A stretch of 35,417 nucleotides of DNA from an uncultured Eubacteriales bacterium (GTDB lineage: Bacteria > Bacillota > Clostridia > Christensenellales > Aristaeellaceae): NCBI GenBank assembly GCA_902789365.1, contig CADANQ010000043.1, positions 1 to 35,417 on the forward strand, written 5' to 3'. Of this stretch, positions 1 to 8,361 are shown piece by piece (the stretch's first letter is position 1; each line of letters opens with the position of its first letter). Position numbers and translations under genes: made by a program. Under the pieces are notes generated by a model, which was not told the origin of the DNA, did no database searches, and worked only from the letters and a program-made list of their open reading frames with translations.

Positions 1-35
1 CCCTTCCCCGGACTCCGTTCTTCGCCCGGGGGGTT

Positions 36-61
36 CGCGGGGGGTACGGGTACCCCCCGCG
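36..61. repeat. GC-rich inverted repeat at left edge
   Basis: Two 11-nt arms (36-46 and 51-61) pair perfectly around a CGGG loop and abut the 34-bp palindrome that follows. No gene is visible in 1-152; the stretch holds only this hairpin, the palindrome and a terminator. Role unknown. Confidence 0.5.
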
Positions 62-94
62 GTATCTGTTCTGTCCGCAGGACTGAACAGATAC
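61..94. repeat. 34-bp palindromic repeat, copy 1
   Basis: A 10-bp stem, a T/T mismatch, a further 4 bp and a GCA triloop. The identical 34 bases occur again at 28484-28517. The exact identity of a non-coding palindrome 28 kb apart points to a dispersed REP-like element rather than chance. It lies between the sortase terminator and the left edge. Confidence 0.75.
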
Positions 95-95
95 A

Positions 96-136
96 AACAG
101 GGGCCTGAAGGATTAAACCTCGCAGGCCCCTGTTTT
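96..136. terminator. Terminator downstream of the sortase gene
   Basis: A 12-bp GC-rich stem (96-107 with 123-134) with a 15-nt loop lies just past the sortase stop codon. The best T run (133-137) is on the plus-strand side; on the minus strand the hairpin is followed by a weaker T-rich stretch, so it may work in both directions. Confidence 0.6.
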
Positions 137-152
137 TACGCTGTCCCGAAGA

Positions 153-1421
153 TTACCTGAAATACTTCGCCAGTACCGATTCCTCGGTCTCGTCGGCTCT
201 GAGACGGCGGCAGACCATCAGAAAGCGGCGGGTGCCGGTGTCGTCGCAGCAGGTCACCAGGGTCAGAAGCTGGTCGGAAAAATCGACGTCCACGTTCAAA
301 GCCACCTGGCTCAGCTCCCTGCAGCGGGCGATGTAGGCGTCAAAGGCCTCCGCGCTGCTAAAGTCCGACACATGAAAATCAAAATAATCCTCTTCGGCCG
401 CATCCACGGCGCAGACCAGCACCGCCACCGGAATATAGACCCCTTTTTCGTACAGGCTGTCGCAGTCCACAAAGGGATTGCCGCGGATCACCTTCATGCT
501 GGCGATCCGGTTCAGCTCGCCGAACATTTCGCCGCTCCTGAGGTTGTGGGCATAGATCAGCAGGTTTTTGTCCCTCGGCCAGTCGGTGCAGGTCTCGTCC
601 AGGAAGGCCGTGCCGTTGACGTTTTCGTTGCCGTAAAAATCGTGGGTGATGTAATAGTCGTTCCTGCCGCGAACGTAGGCAAAATCAATGTTTTTGATCG
701 CCCGCACCCGGATCCAGCCGCCCATGTCCCGGTTGGCGGCGTATAGGGCGATGTAGTCGTCCAGCAGCTCCGGCGAATAGGTGAGGCCGTTGAAGGAGAT
801 CCGGGCCGTCACGTTGGGACTGACGCCCGGTGGCGCGGTCACATATGCCACCGGGGCGGCCTCGGCGGTCTCCCGGGGCTCGGATGTGGTCACCGTGATG
901 ACCGTCGGCCCGGCGGTCACCTCCACCGCGGGCGCCGCCACCGTCTCCCCCGGCGCAAGGGTGGCGCCGACCAGGGCGCGGGTATCGTCGAGGACCTGCT
1001 TTTCGCGGGCGTTGGGGACAATCCAACGGGAAATGATGCTGACCGACGCCCAGATCAGCACGACGCCGAGGACGCCGATCAGGGCGGCCTTCCGTATGTC
1101 CATACCGAAAACGGTCTTCGGAAGGGCAAACCCTCCGGCGCGCTTCGGCCCGCCGCTTCCCGGATTCAGGTTATTGCTCCCCTGCCGGTATCCGTTCCTT
1201 CCGGAGCGCTCCGGCCTGTCCAGCCCGTCCCTTTCCGGGTTCAGGTTATTGCTCCCCTGCCGGTATCCGTTCCTTCCGGAGCGCTCCGGCCTGTCCGGCC
1301 CGCCGTTTTCCGGGTTCAGGTTATTGCTCCCCTGCCGGTATCCGTTTCTTCCGGAGCGTCTGTGCCTGTCCGGCCCGCCGTTTTCCGGATTCAGGTTATT
1401 GCTCCCCTGCTGATAGTTCAT
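153..1421 (-). CDS. Class B sortase with N-terminal tandem repeats
   Basis: A membrane-bound cysteine transpeptidase that would anchor proteins or pili to the cell wall. The 422-aa product has a cytosolic N-terminus of about 97 residues made of four near-identical 25-residue repeats rich in Asn, Gly, Arg and Pro, one membrane segment (about 111-135), a low-complexity Thr/Val/Pro linker, then the sortase domain. Catalytic residues visible: His292 in YAHN, Cys391 in TLVTC, and Arg398/399 shortly after. The long spacing between His and the Cys motif and the TLVTC form fit class B. No sorting-signal substrate is seen in the window. The start ATG has only a weak, distant purine-rich site upstream, so an internal start is possible. 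The repeat head is unusual, since class B sortases normally begin almost directly with the membrane anchor. Confidence 0.88.
   Translation of the reverse strand: MNYQQGSNNLNPENGGPDRHRRSGRNGYRQGSNNLNPENGGPDRPERSGRNGYRQGSNNLNPERDGLDRPERSGRNGYRQGSNNLNPGSGGPKRAGGFALPKTVFGMDIRKAALIGVLGVVLIWASVSIISRWIVPNAREKQVLDDTRALVGATLAPGETVAAPAVEVTAGPTVITVTTSEPRETAEAAPVAYVTAPPGVSPNVTARISFNGLTYSPELLDDYIALYAANRDMGGWIRVRAIKNIDFAYVRGRNDYYITHDFYGNENVNGTAFLDETCTDWPRDKNLLIYAHNLRSGEMFGELNRIASMKVIRGNPFVDCDSLYEKGVYIPVAVLVCAVDAAEEDYFDFHVSDFSSAEAFDAYIARCRELSQVALNVDVDFSDQLLTLVTCCDDTGTRRFLMVCRRLRADETEESVLAKYFR
1131..1421 (-). repeat. Four 75-bp tandem repeats inside the sortase gene
   Basis: Four copies of a 75-bp unit (the last truncated) encode YRQGSNNLNP followed by a charged Gly/Arg/Pro stretch. 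Copies are almost identical at DNA level, which suggests recent expansion or ongoing homogenisation and possible copy-number variation between strains. The frame is kept throughout. Confidence 0.9.
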
Positions 1422-1466
1422 CCGTGCTGCCCGGCCTTTCCGTCGATCTGTTCTTTCCGTACGCAG

Positions 1467-1519
1467 AAAAGGGATCGCCTGTCTCCCCCGCGCCGCGGCG
1501 CTTCGGAGCCTGCGATCCC
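1467..1519 (-). terminator. Terminator after dnaJ
   Basis: On the minus strand, GGGATCGC (1512-1519) pairs with GCGATCCC (1471-1478) around a GC-rich inner part and is followed by TTTT (1467-1470). It sits between the dnaJ stop and the sortase start and would end the heat-shock transcript. Confidence 0.7.
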
Positions 1520-1593
1520 ATTATCCGCCATCCGCCGCCTTCCGTCAATCCCCGAAGGGGCGAAAAGCTGTTTCCCTTCACGTCGGGCGACCG

Positions 1594-2709
1594 TTATTTT
1601 TCAAACATTTCCTTGATTTTTTCACTGAAGGATTTGCGTCCGCCGCTCAGGGCCTCGAACTGCCGCAGGGCTTCCTTCTGCTTTTCATTCAGGCGCCGGG
1701 GCACTTCCACGTGCACCGTCAGGATCATATCGCCCCGGGCATTGGAGCGCAGCTGCTTGATGCCCTCCCCGCGAATGCGGAACTGGGTGTCGTTCTGGGT
1801 GCCCTCGGGGATGCGGAAGGTGGTCTTGCCCCCGCCCAGGGTTGGCACGTCGATGTCCGCGCCCAGGGCCGCCTGGGTAAAGGAAATGGGCAGGTCCAGG
1901 AAAAGGGTGGTGCCTTCCCTGCGGAAGACCTTGTGGGGACGCACGTTGAACACCACGTTCAAATCGCCGTTGGGGCCGCCGTTGCGTCCGGGCTCGCCGT
2001 CGCCCCGGAAGGTGCGGTAGTTCCCGGTATCCACACCCGCGGGCACCTCCACCGTGCAGGTGCGCCTGGCGCGCTTGCGCCCGGAGCCGCCGCAGGCCGC
2101 GCACCTTTCGGCGATGACCTTGCCTGATCCGCCGCAGGCATTGCAGGTGCGCTCCATCATCATGAAGCCGCCGTTCACCCGGATTCTTCCGGTACCCTTG
2201 CAGGTGGAGCAGGTCTTGGGCTGGGTCCCCGGCTTGGCGCCGGAGCCCTTGCAGACGTCGCAGACCTCGTTGCGGGTGAACTCAAAGGACTTTTTGCACC
2301 CGAAGGCGGCCTCCTCGAACGTCAGCTTCAGTTCGTACTGGATGTCGCTGCCCTGCATGGGCGCGTTCCGCCGCTGGGTGCCGCCCATGGCGCCGCCGAA
2401 CAGCTGGCTGAAAATATCGTCGCCCATGCCAAAGCCGCTGAAATCGAATCCGCCGGAGTACGAACCGCCTCCGCCGCCTCTCATGGGGTCTTCATGGCCA
2501 AAGCGGTCATACCTGGCACGTTTATCCGGATCCGAAAGCACCTCGTTGGCCTCGTTCAGCTCCATGAACCGCGCCTCGGCGTCCTTGTCGTCGGGGTGCT
2601 GATCCGGGTGGCATTCCTTGGCCAGCTTCCGGTATGCTTTTTTGATGTCTTCCTGGGTCGCGTTCCTGTCGACCCCCAGGACCTCGTAATAATCGCGTTT
2701 CGCTGCCAT
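1594..2709 (-). CDS. dnaJ: Chaperone DnaJ (Hsp40)
   Basis: Co-chaperone that delivers unfolded substrates to DnaK and stimulates its ATPase. The 371-aa product is a complete type I DnaJ: J domain with HPD at 34-36, a Gly/Phe-rich linker, four CxxCxGxG zinc-binding motifs (CDVCKGSG, CSTCKGTG, CNACGGSG, CAACGGSG), then the C-terminal substrate-binding domains. The start is supported by an AGAGGT ribosome-binding site 4-5 nt upstream. It is the last gene of the hrcA-grpE-dnaK-dnaJ operon, 124 bp after dnaK with a hairpin between them, and is followed by a terminator. Length and motif set are normal for the family. Confidence 0.98.
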   Translation of the reverse strand: MAAKRDYYEVLGVDRNATQEDIKKAYRKLAKECHPDQHPDDKDAEARFMELNEANEVLSDPDKRARYDRFGHEDPMRGGGGGSYSGGFDFSGFGMGDDIFSQLFGGAMGGTQRRNAPMQGSDIQYELKLTFEEAAFGCKKSFEFTRNEVCDVCKGSGAKPGTQPKTCSTCKGTGRIRVNGGFMMMERTCNACGGSGKVIAERCAACGGSGRKRARRTCTVEVPAGVDTGNYRTFRGDGEPGRNGGPNGDLNVVFNVRPHKVFRREGTTLFLDLPISFTQAALGADIDVPTLGGGKTTFRIPEGTQNDTQFRIRGEGIKQLRSNARGDMILTVHVEVPRRLNEKQKEALRQFEALSGGRKSFSEKIKEMFEK

Positions 2710-2774
2710 AATGACCTCTTCCGTGGCGTTTTATTCCCGGCGCGCGCCGGGCGGGAAACACCGTTTTTTTCGAC

Positions 2775-2811
2775 CATTGCCGGCGCCTCCCCTCAGGGCG
2801 CGCCGGCAATG
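2775..2811. other. Stem-loop between dnaK and dnaJ
   Basis: A 12-bp GC-rich stem (CATTGCCGGCGC and its complement) with a loop of about 12 nt. On the minus strand it is followed by an A run, not a T run, so it does not look like a standard terminator. A processing or stabilising hairpin that sets the dnaK:dnaJ ratio is possible but is inference. Confidence 0.5.
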
Positions 2812-2833
2812 ATCATAAGCTGTTTATTCCGTA

Positions 2834-4663
2834 TCAGTTGACGCTGCCGTCGCCGCCGACGCTGCCGTCGCCGTCCACGCTGCCGTCGCCGTAGGAGGCG
2901 CCGCCCTGGTCGGGGCCGGGCTGCTGGCCGCCCTGCTGCTGATAGATCTTTCCGAAGATGGCGTAGACCTTCTGGGTCATGGTCTCCATCGCGCTCTTGA
3001 TCTCCTCGGCGTTGTTGCCCTCGCGCACCTTCTTGAAGGCGTCGATCTCGTTCTGCACGGTGGCCTTGTCCTCGCTGCTCAGCTTGTCGCCGTTGTCGCG
3101 CAGCTGCTTTTCAAACTCGTAAATCACGGAGTCGGCCCGGTTGAAGGTCTCGATCTCTTCCTTCTTCTTCTTGTCCTGCTCGGCGAACTGCTCGGCTTCC
3201 TTGACGCGCTGGTTGATCTCGTCCTCGGTCATGTTGGTGGAGGCGGTAATGGTCACCTTCTGCTCATTGCCGCTGCCCAGGTCCTTGGCGCTGACGTTGA
3301 CGATGCCGTTGCGGTCGATATTGAAGGTTACCTCGATCTGCGGCACGCCGCGAGGCGCGGCGGGAATGCCGGTCAGCTGGAAGCGGCCCAGGGTCTTGTT
3401 GTCGTAGGCCATCGGACGCTCGCCCTGCAGCACGTGGATTTCGACGCTGGTCTGTCCGTCCGCGGCGGTGGAGAACACCTGGCTCTTCTTGGTGGGGATG
3501 GTGGTGTTGCGTTCGATGAGGCGGGTGAAGATGTGGCCCTCGGTCTCGATGCCCAGGGACAGCGGGGTGACGTCCAGAAGCAGCACGTCCTTGACCTCGC
3601 CCTGCAGCACACCGGCCTGGATGGCCGCGCCGACCGCCACGCACTCGTCGGGGTTGATGCCCTTGAAGGGCTCCTTGCCGGTAACCTTCTTCACGGCGTC
3701 CTGCACGGCGGGGATACGGGTGGAACCGCCCACCAGGATTACCTTGTCGATGTCGTTCACGCTCATGCCGGCGTCCCTGAGGGCGTTCTGCATGGGGGTG
3801 ATGGTCTTTTCCACCAGGTCCGCGGTCAGTTCATCGAACTTGGCCCGGGTCAGGGTCATGTCCAGATGCTTGGGGCCGGTGGCGTCGGCGGTGATGAAGG
3901 GCAGGTTGATGTTGCTGTTCATGGCGCCGGACAATTCGATCTTGGCCTTTTCGGCGGCTTCCTTCAGCCTCTGCAGGGCCATGCGGTCCTTCCTGAGGTC
4001 GATGCCGTTTTCCTTCTGGAAAGCGTCGGCGATATAGTTCATCACCCGGTCGTCAAAATCGTCGCCGCCCAGGTGGGTGTCGCCGTTGGTGGCCTTTACC
4101 TCGAACACGCCGTCGCCGATTTCAAGCAGGCTGACGTCGAAGGTGCCGCCGCCCAGGTCGTACACCAGGATCTTGTGGTTTTCTTCCTTGTCCAGGCCGT
4201 AGGCCAGGGACGCGGCGGTGGGCTCGTTGATGATGCGCTGGACGTTGAGTCCGGCGATGCGCCCGGCGTCCTTGGTTGCCTGGCGCTGCGCGTCGGAGAA
4301 GTACGCGGGAACGGTGATAACCGCGTCGGTCACCGTTTCGCCCAGGTAGGCTTCCGCGTCGGCCTTCAGTTTCTGAAGGATCATGGCGCTGATTTCCTGG
4401 GGATTATACTGCTTGCCGTCGATGGAAACCTTGTAATTGGTGCCCATCTGGCGCTTGATGGAGGACACGGTCCTGTCCGGGTTGGTGATGGCCTGGCGCT
4501 TGGCGATCTGGCCCACCAGGCGCTCCCCTTCCTTGGTGAAGGCCACCACGCTGGGGGTGGTCCGGGAGCCTTCGGCGTTGGCGATGACGACGGGCTGGCC
4601 GCCTTCCATCACGGCGACACAGCTGTTGGTGGTTCCAAGGTCTATACCGATCATTTTACTCAT
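2834..4663 (-). CDS. dnaK: Chaperone DnaK (Hsp70)
   Basis: ATP-driven cytosolic chaperone. The 609-aa protein begins with the Hsp70 signature [12 protein letters not shown], carries the second phosphate loop [12 protein letters not shown] and the adenosine motif [11 protein letters not shown], followed by the linker [13 protein letters not shown] and the peptide-binding domain. Start is at [10 protein letters not shown] with AGGAGGG-like purines upstream. The gene lies third in the HrcA-controlled operon. The C-terminus is odd: instead of the usual acidic ending related to EEV(D), it finishes with three GDGSV-type repeats rich in Gly, Asp and Ser, matching a short tandem DNA repeat at about 2837-2895. 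Only the disordered tail is affected; function of the core is not in doubt. Confidence 0.99.
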   Translation of the reverse strand: MSKMIGIDLGTTNSCVAVMEGGQPVVIANAEGSRTTPSVVAFTKEGERLVGQIAKRQAITNPDRTVSSIKRQMGTNYKVSIDGKQYNPQEISAMILQKLKADAEAYLGETVTDAVITVPAYFSDAQRQATKDAGRIAGLNVQRIINEPTAASLAYGLDKEENHKILVYDLGGGTFDVSLLEIGDGVFEVKATNGDTHLGGDDFDDRVMNYIADAFQKENGIDLRKDRMALQRLKEAAEKAKIELSGAMNSNINLPFITADATGPKHLDMTLTRAKFDELTADLVEKTITPMQNALRDAGMSVNDIDKVILVGGSTRIPAVQDAVKKVTGKEPFKGINPDECVAVGAAIQAGVLQGEVKDVLLLDVTPLSLGIETEGHIFTRLIERNTTIPTKKSQVFSTAADGQTSVEIHVLQGERPMAYDNKTLGRFQLTGIPAAPRGVPQIEVTFNIDRNGIVNVSAKDLGSGNEQKVTITASTNMTEDEINQRVKEAEQFAEQDKKKKEEIETFNRADSVIYEFEKQLRDNGDKLSSEDKATVQNEIDAFKKVREGNNAEEIKSAMETMTQKVYAIFGKIYQQQGGQQPGPDQGGASYGDGSVDGDGSVGGDGSVN

Positions 4664-4771
4664 AATTGTTACCCTCCTGTTTTTTATTCGTGCTCCGCAC
4701 CTGTTTTTCGTTCCTTATGTCCGGGCGCTTCCGCGCCCGCGGTTTATATCAAAAGGCTTTCGCCTTGACCG

Positions 4772-5401
4772 CTATTCCGCGACCACCTGCACCATGGCGT
4801 GGCGCAGGACGAAGTCGCCCATCCGGTAGCCCTTCTGCAGCACCGCGGCCACCGTCCCGGGCTCTCCCTGGGAAGCGTCCACCTGCATAACGGCGTTTTC
4901 AAGCCGGGGATCGAATTTTTCGCCCTTGCGGTCGATTACCGTCACGCCCCGCTTTTCCAGGATCCCCAGCATCTGCTTCAGGGTCATGGCCACGCCTTCC
5001 TTCAGCTTTTCGTCCTCGCTGGGGGCTTCCAGGGCCCGCTCCAGGTTGTCCACCACCGGGAGCATCAATTTGATCGCTTCCCTGGCGCCGTCCTCGAAGG
5101 ATTCGGCCCTGAGGGACGCGTTGCGGCGGCGGTAATTGTCAAAGTCCGCCTGCACCCGCTGGGCCATGTCCAGGTACTCGTCCCGCTCCTTCTCGGCCTT
5201 TTCCAGCCTGTCGGCGAAAAGCGTTTTTTCGTCGCCGGCGCTTGTCTGCGCTTCCCCGGCTTTTTCCGCGTTCTCCGGCGCGTTCTCCGCGGGACTTTCT
5301 TCCGGAACCTCTTCGGCTTTTTCCAGGATGTTCTCGTCCGGCTTTTCGTTCACGGTCTTTCTGTCCTTTCGCTTTTTCCCGATGGGGAATTTCTTTTTCA
5401 T
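4772..5401 (-). CDS. grpE: Nucleotide exchange factor GrpE
   Basis: Exchanges ADP for ATP on DnaK. The 209-aa product has a Lys-rich start, a low-complexity Glu/Ala/Pro stretch, a long coiled coil (containing ADFDNYRRRN, the GrpE hallmark) and a C-terminal beta domain with GVTVID and a terminal stretch around GYRMGDFVLRHAMVQV. The frame is open upstream to 5476, but the start at 5401 (MKKKFPIGKK) is preferred because a GGGGGCGG purine block precedes it and homologues begin near here. It lies 82 bp after hrcA and 108 bp before dnaK. Confidence 0.95.
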   Translation of the reverse strand: MKKKFPIGKKRKDRKTVNEKPDENILEKAEEVPEESPAENAPENAEKAGEAQTSAGDEKTLFADRLEKAEKERDEYLDMAQRVQADFDNYRRRNASLRAESFEDGAREAIKLMLPVVDNLERALEAPSEDEKLKEGVAMTLKQMLGILEKRGVTVIDRKGEKFDPRLENAVMQVDASQGEPGTVAAVLQKGYRMGDFVLRHAMVQVVAE

Positions 5402-5483
5402 TTGCTTTCCGCCCCCTTCATATGAGGGCCTGGCCTGTAATCGGGAACCTCTCCCGCAGCCCCGGCGCGAGCGCAATCCGCGT

Positions 5484-6542
5484 TCAGCGGGCCGTCTCTC
5501 CCATGAGCCCCGTCAGCGCTTCCCCGACCGTTTCAAGGATCCCGATGATCCTGCCGTAGGGCATCCTCGCGGGCCCGATTACGCCGACCGTCCCCGTGTG
5601 TCCCCCGCCGATCCGGTAGGAGGTGCACACCGCGGCGCAGTCCGCCATTTCCCTCAGGCCCATTTCCGGGCCGATCCGGACGGTGAAGCCCTCCCGTTCC
5701 TCCGGCAGGAAGCTGAGCAGCTTGTCCTTGGTCTCCAGAACGCTCAGGAAGGCCCGGGCCTTGTCCACGTCGGAGTACTCGGGGTAATTCAGGATGTTGT
5801 GGCTGCCGGATACGGCGATGGTGTCGGTACCCGTCTGCCGGGCCATCTGGCTGGCCATGTCGGCGATGGCGCCGCATACCTCCTGATCCGCCCCCGAATA
5901 CCTGGAATAGATCGCAAGGGCTTCGGTGACCTGCTGGAGCGTCCTTCCCGCCAGGCGGCTGGTGAGCACCTTGGAGATGGCGTACAGGGCGTCGCTGTCC
6001 AGGTTTTCGCTGACGCGGATCACCTGGTTGCGGATAACCCCGCCGTCGGTGATGACCACCAGCAGCGCACTGCCGGTATTCATCGGCACCAGCTGCAGGC
6101 AGGATACCTTCAGGTCCAGCTGCTTGGGCATCAGGACCACCGCCGTGTACCTGGTCAGCTCGCTCAGGGCCGACGCGGCGCTTTCCACCACGTCCTGCAT
6201 CTGACGCACCCTGTCGAAAAAGAACTCCCTGACGCTGTCGGCCTCCTCCACCTGCGTCCCGCCCGAAAGCAGGCTGTCCACATACAGGCGGTAGGCCTTC
6301 ATGGTGGGGATTCTCCCGGCCGATACGTGAGGCTGCTCAAGGAATCCCATCTCCTCAAGGTCGCTCATCTCGTTGCGGATGGTGGCCGAGGAAAGGGCCG
6401 TTTCGTACTTGCGGGAAATCGTCCTGGATCCGACCGGGACGGCGGTATGAACGTAATCGTCGATTACCGCCAGAAGGATGCGCAGCTTCCGGTCGTCCAT
6501 TTCACGCCCCTTTTGCGCGGCGCGGGATCTTCCGTCTGCCAT
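5484..6542 (-). CDS. hrcA: Heat-inducible repressor HrcA
   Basis: Repressor that binds the CIRCE operator and is kept active by GroE, shutting off the chaperone operon when no misfolded protein is present. The sequence shows an N-terminal winged helix (RKLRILLAVIDDYV, GSRTISRKY, SSATIRNEMSDLEEMGFL, SAGRIPT) and the long dimerisation/inserted domain typical of HrcA. About 352 aa from the chosen start at 6542, which has a strong AAAGGAGAGG site at proper distance; an alternative ATG at 6500 (MDDRKLRIL) also has a site (AAGGGG) and matches the length of many homologues better. First gene of the operon, directly under the CIRCE element. Confidence 0.96.
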   Translation of the reverse strand: MADGRSRAAQKGREMDDRKLRILLAVIDDYVHTAVPVGSRTISRKYETALSSATIRNEMSDLEEMGFLEQPHVSAGRIPTMKAYRLYVDSLLSGGTQVEEADSVREFFFDRVRQMQDVVESAASALSELTRYTAVVLMPKQLDLKVSCLQLVPMNTGSALLVVITDGGVIRNQVIRVSENLDSDALYAISKVLTSRLAGRTLQQVTEALAIYSRYSGADQEVCGAIADMASQMARQTGTDTIAVSGSHNILNYPEYSDVDKARAFLSVLETKDKLLSFLPEEREGFTVRIGPEMGLREMADCAAVCTSYRIGGGHTGTVGVIGPARMPYGRIIGILETVGEALTGLMGETAR

Positions 6543-6574
6543 GCGAGCCCTCTCCTTTCCCTTCCGGGTTTTTG

Positions 6575-6601
6575 TTAGCACTCTTTGATGGTGAGTGCTA
6601 A
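6575..6601 (-). promoter_or_regulatory. CIRCE operator (HrcA binding site)
   Basis: Perfect match to the classical CIRCE inverted repeat: TTAGCACTC, 9-nt spacer, GAGTGCTAA. It lies between the promoter and the hrcA start codon, so the operon is autoregulated by HrcA. Confidence 0.98.
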
Positions 6602-6611
6602 CTACGGTCAT

Positions 6612-6640
6612 AGAATAACACGCCCCGGCCGCCTTGTCAA
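6612..6640 (-). promoter_or_regulatory. SigA promoter of the hrcA operon
   Basis: On the minus strand, TTGACA (6635-6640), a 17-nt spacer and TATTCT (6612-6617). The predicted transcription start falls just before the CIRCE element, as expected for HrcA repression. Confidence 0.9.
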
Positions 6641-6715
6641 TAGTTTCAATGAATAAATTTGCATCCGAAGCCCCAAAAACAGCCCCCGGCGCACCCCGCG
6701 CGCCGGCGCGGACGC

Positions 6716-6744
6716 TTGATAAGGCCCCGCCCATGTGTTAAAAT
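6716..6744 (+). promoter_or_regulatory. SigA promoter of the vanZ-recF gene run
   Basis: TTGATA (6716-6721), exactly 17 nt, TAAAAT (6739-6744), about 40 nt before the vanZ-like start. It is divergent from the hrcA promoter and could serve the whole plus-strand run to the terminator at 12918. Confidence 0.85.
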
Positions 6745-6781
6745 AACGCGGGGTCATTCATACCCCCGAAAGGAGCGCGCC

Positions 6782-7369
6782 ATGGCTAAAAAAGCAGCGA
6801 GCATCTTCCTTTTTATAGCCTCGGCGGCGCTGATCTTCGCCATGTTCATTTTTTCCTCCCAGGACGGCGATACCTCCTCCGGCCTGAGCCGGAACGTGTC
6901 CCGGTTCCTCGCGGAAATCGCGAATCCATCCTATTGGAAGCTGTGCGGGGCGGCGGTCCGGGAAAACATATTGGATTTCATGTCCCTGCCGGTGCGCAAG
7001 GCGGCGCATTTCATGGAATACGCCCTGCTCGGCGCGCTTCTGATGTGCGGCTTCATGTGCCTCAGGTTCAAAACGCCCCTGCGCGCCCTTTACTCCTTCC
7101 TGATCTGCCTGGCGGCCGCCGCCGCCGACGAATACCACCAGTCCTTCGTCTCAGGGCGAAGCGGGATGGCCGCGGACGTTTTTCTGGACATCCTGGGCGG
7201 GATCTCGGGCATCCTGTTTGTCACCGTCCTGTGCCTGGCCGCCCTGTACCTGATCGGACACGCGCGCCTGAAAAAAGCCGCCGGGAAACGCAAACCCCCG
7301 GAAAAAAAGAGAACCCAGTACCACAAGGCGCCGCCACCCGACGGCACCGGGACGGAATTCCGCGCCTGA
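6782..7369 (+). CDS. VanZ-family membrane protein
   Basis: The 195-aa product has four to five hydrophobic segments and the family's conserved stations: FSSQDGDTSSGLS after the first helix, RKAAHFMEYALLG in the second, and DEYHQSFVSGRSG followed by DVFLDILGG. VanZ-like proteins are linked to glycopeptide or lipoglycopeptide tolerance in a few cases, but the biochemical role of most members is unknown. The basic C-terminal tail (KKAAGKRKPPEKK) is probably cytosolic. The start at 6782 has AAAGGAG at 7-8 nt; the open frame continues upstream but without support. First gene after the promoter, 24 bp before the dipeptidase. Confidence 0.85.
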   Translation: MAKKAASIFLFIASAALIFAMFIFSSQDGDTSSGLSRNVSRFLAEIANPSYWKLCGAAVRENILDFMSLPVRKAAHFMEYALLGALLMCGFMCLRFKTPLRALYSFLICLAAAAADEYHQSFVSGRSGMAADVFLDILGGISGILFVTVLCLAALYLIGHARLKKAAGKRKPPEKKRTQYHKAPPPDGTGTEFRA

Positions 7370-7393
7370 CGCGTTATATGATCGGAGGCTGAC

Positions 7394-8293
7394 ATGATCA
7401 TCTGCGACACCCACTGCGACACCCTGCACACCATCGCCGTCCATCCCGAAAGAAAAAGGGACGTGACGCCGGAGACCCTGCGCAAGGGCGGGGTCAGTCT
7501 GCAGACCCTGGCCATGTTCGTCGGCTCCTCCCCGAAGCTTCCCGATATCCGCAGGGTTTTTTCCGGGATGAAGGAAGCCTGGGAGGGAATGAAGGCCTCC
7601 GGCGCGCGCCAGGCCCTGTCCCCCCGGGAAGCCGCCGAGGGGGAATGCCGCTTTATGCTCAGCGTGGAGGGCTGCGACCTGATGGCGGACGGCATGGAGG
7701 TGCTGGATGAGTGGTACGGCATGGGCGTGCGCATGGCCGCGCTGACTTGGAATTATCCCAACGTCCTGGCGACCCCCCACTCAGTCGACGCCGTGACGGG
7801 CCTGACCACCTTCGGGCGGGACGCCGTAAAACGTATGCGGGCGCTGGGCGTCGCCTGCGACGTAAGCCACCTGAACGAACAGGGCTTCTGGGACCTGCTT
7901 GATATGGGGATTGTGCCTCTCGCCAGCCATTCCTGCTGCCGGGCCCTGTGCTCCCACACCCGCAACCTGACGGACGAACAGCTGAAAAAACTGTTCGAGG
8001 CCGGCGGCTATGTGGGCGTCAATTTCTATCCCGCCTTCCTGAAGGACCGGGGCGAAGCCACAACGGCGGACATCGCCGACCACCTGGAGCACATGATGGA
8101 AATGGGCGGCGAGGGAAAGATCGGCTTCGGCAGCGATTTTGACGGCATCAGCCGCAAGCCCCTGGACCTGAAGGACCCCTCGGAGCTTCCCGGACTGACG
8201 GATATCCTTATCTCCCGGTTCGGCGAAAACTGCGCCCGGGGCATCGCCGGGCAGAACCTGATCGATTATTATGCCCGGGCGGTGGAAAAATAA
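7394..8293 (+). CDS. Membrane-dipeptidase family (M19) metallopeptidase
   Basis: Cytosolic zinc peptidase of the renal-dipeptidase family; members hydrolyse dipeptides, often with D-residues. The 299-aa protein shows DTHCDT (His7 and Asp9 as metal ligands), SVEGCD (bridging Glu92), CDVSHL, ASHS and the late GFGSDFDGI motif, all in the expected order. No signal peptide. GGAGG lies 5 nt upstream of the ATG. It is 24 bp after the vanZ-like gene and 68 bp before the nucleosidase. A role in recycling cell-wall dipeptides would suit the neighbours but is inference. Confidence 0.92.
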   Translation: MIICDTHCDTLHTIAVHPERKRDVTPETLRKGGVSLQTLAMFVGSSPKLPDIRRVFSGMKEAWEGMKASGARQALSPREAAEGECRFMLSVEGCDLMADGMEVLDEWYGMGVRMAALTWNYPNVLATPHSVDAVTGLTTFGRDAVKRMRALGVACDVSHLNEQGFWDLLDMGIVPLASHSCCRALCSHTRNLTDEQLKKLFEAGGYVGVNFYPAFLKDRGEATTADIADHLEHMMEMGGEGKIGFGSDFDGISRKPLDLKDPSELPGLTDILISRFGENCARGIAGQNLIDYYARAVEK

Positions 8294-8361
8294 TTCCGCC
8301 GGTTTTTCCGCGGCCCCGCGCCGGGAAAAAATCCGGGATCCCAATGCAAGGAGAAAAAGAC

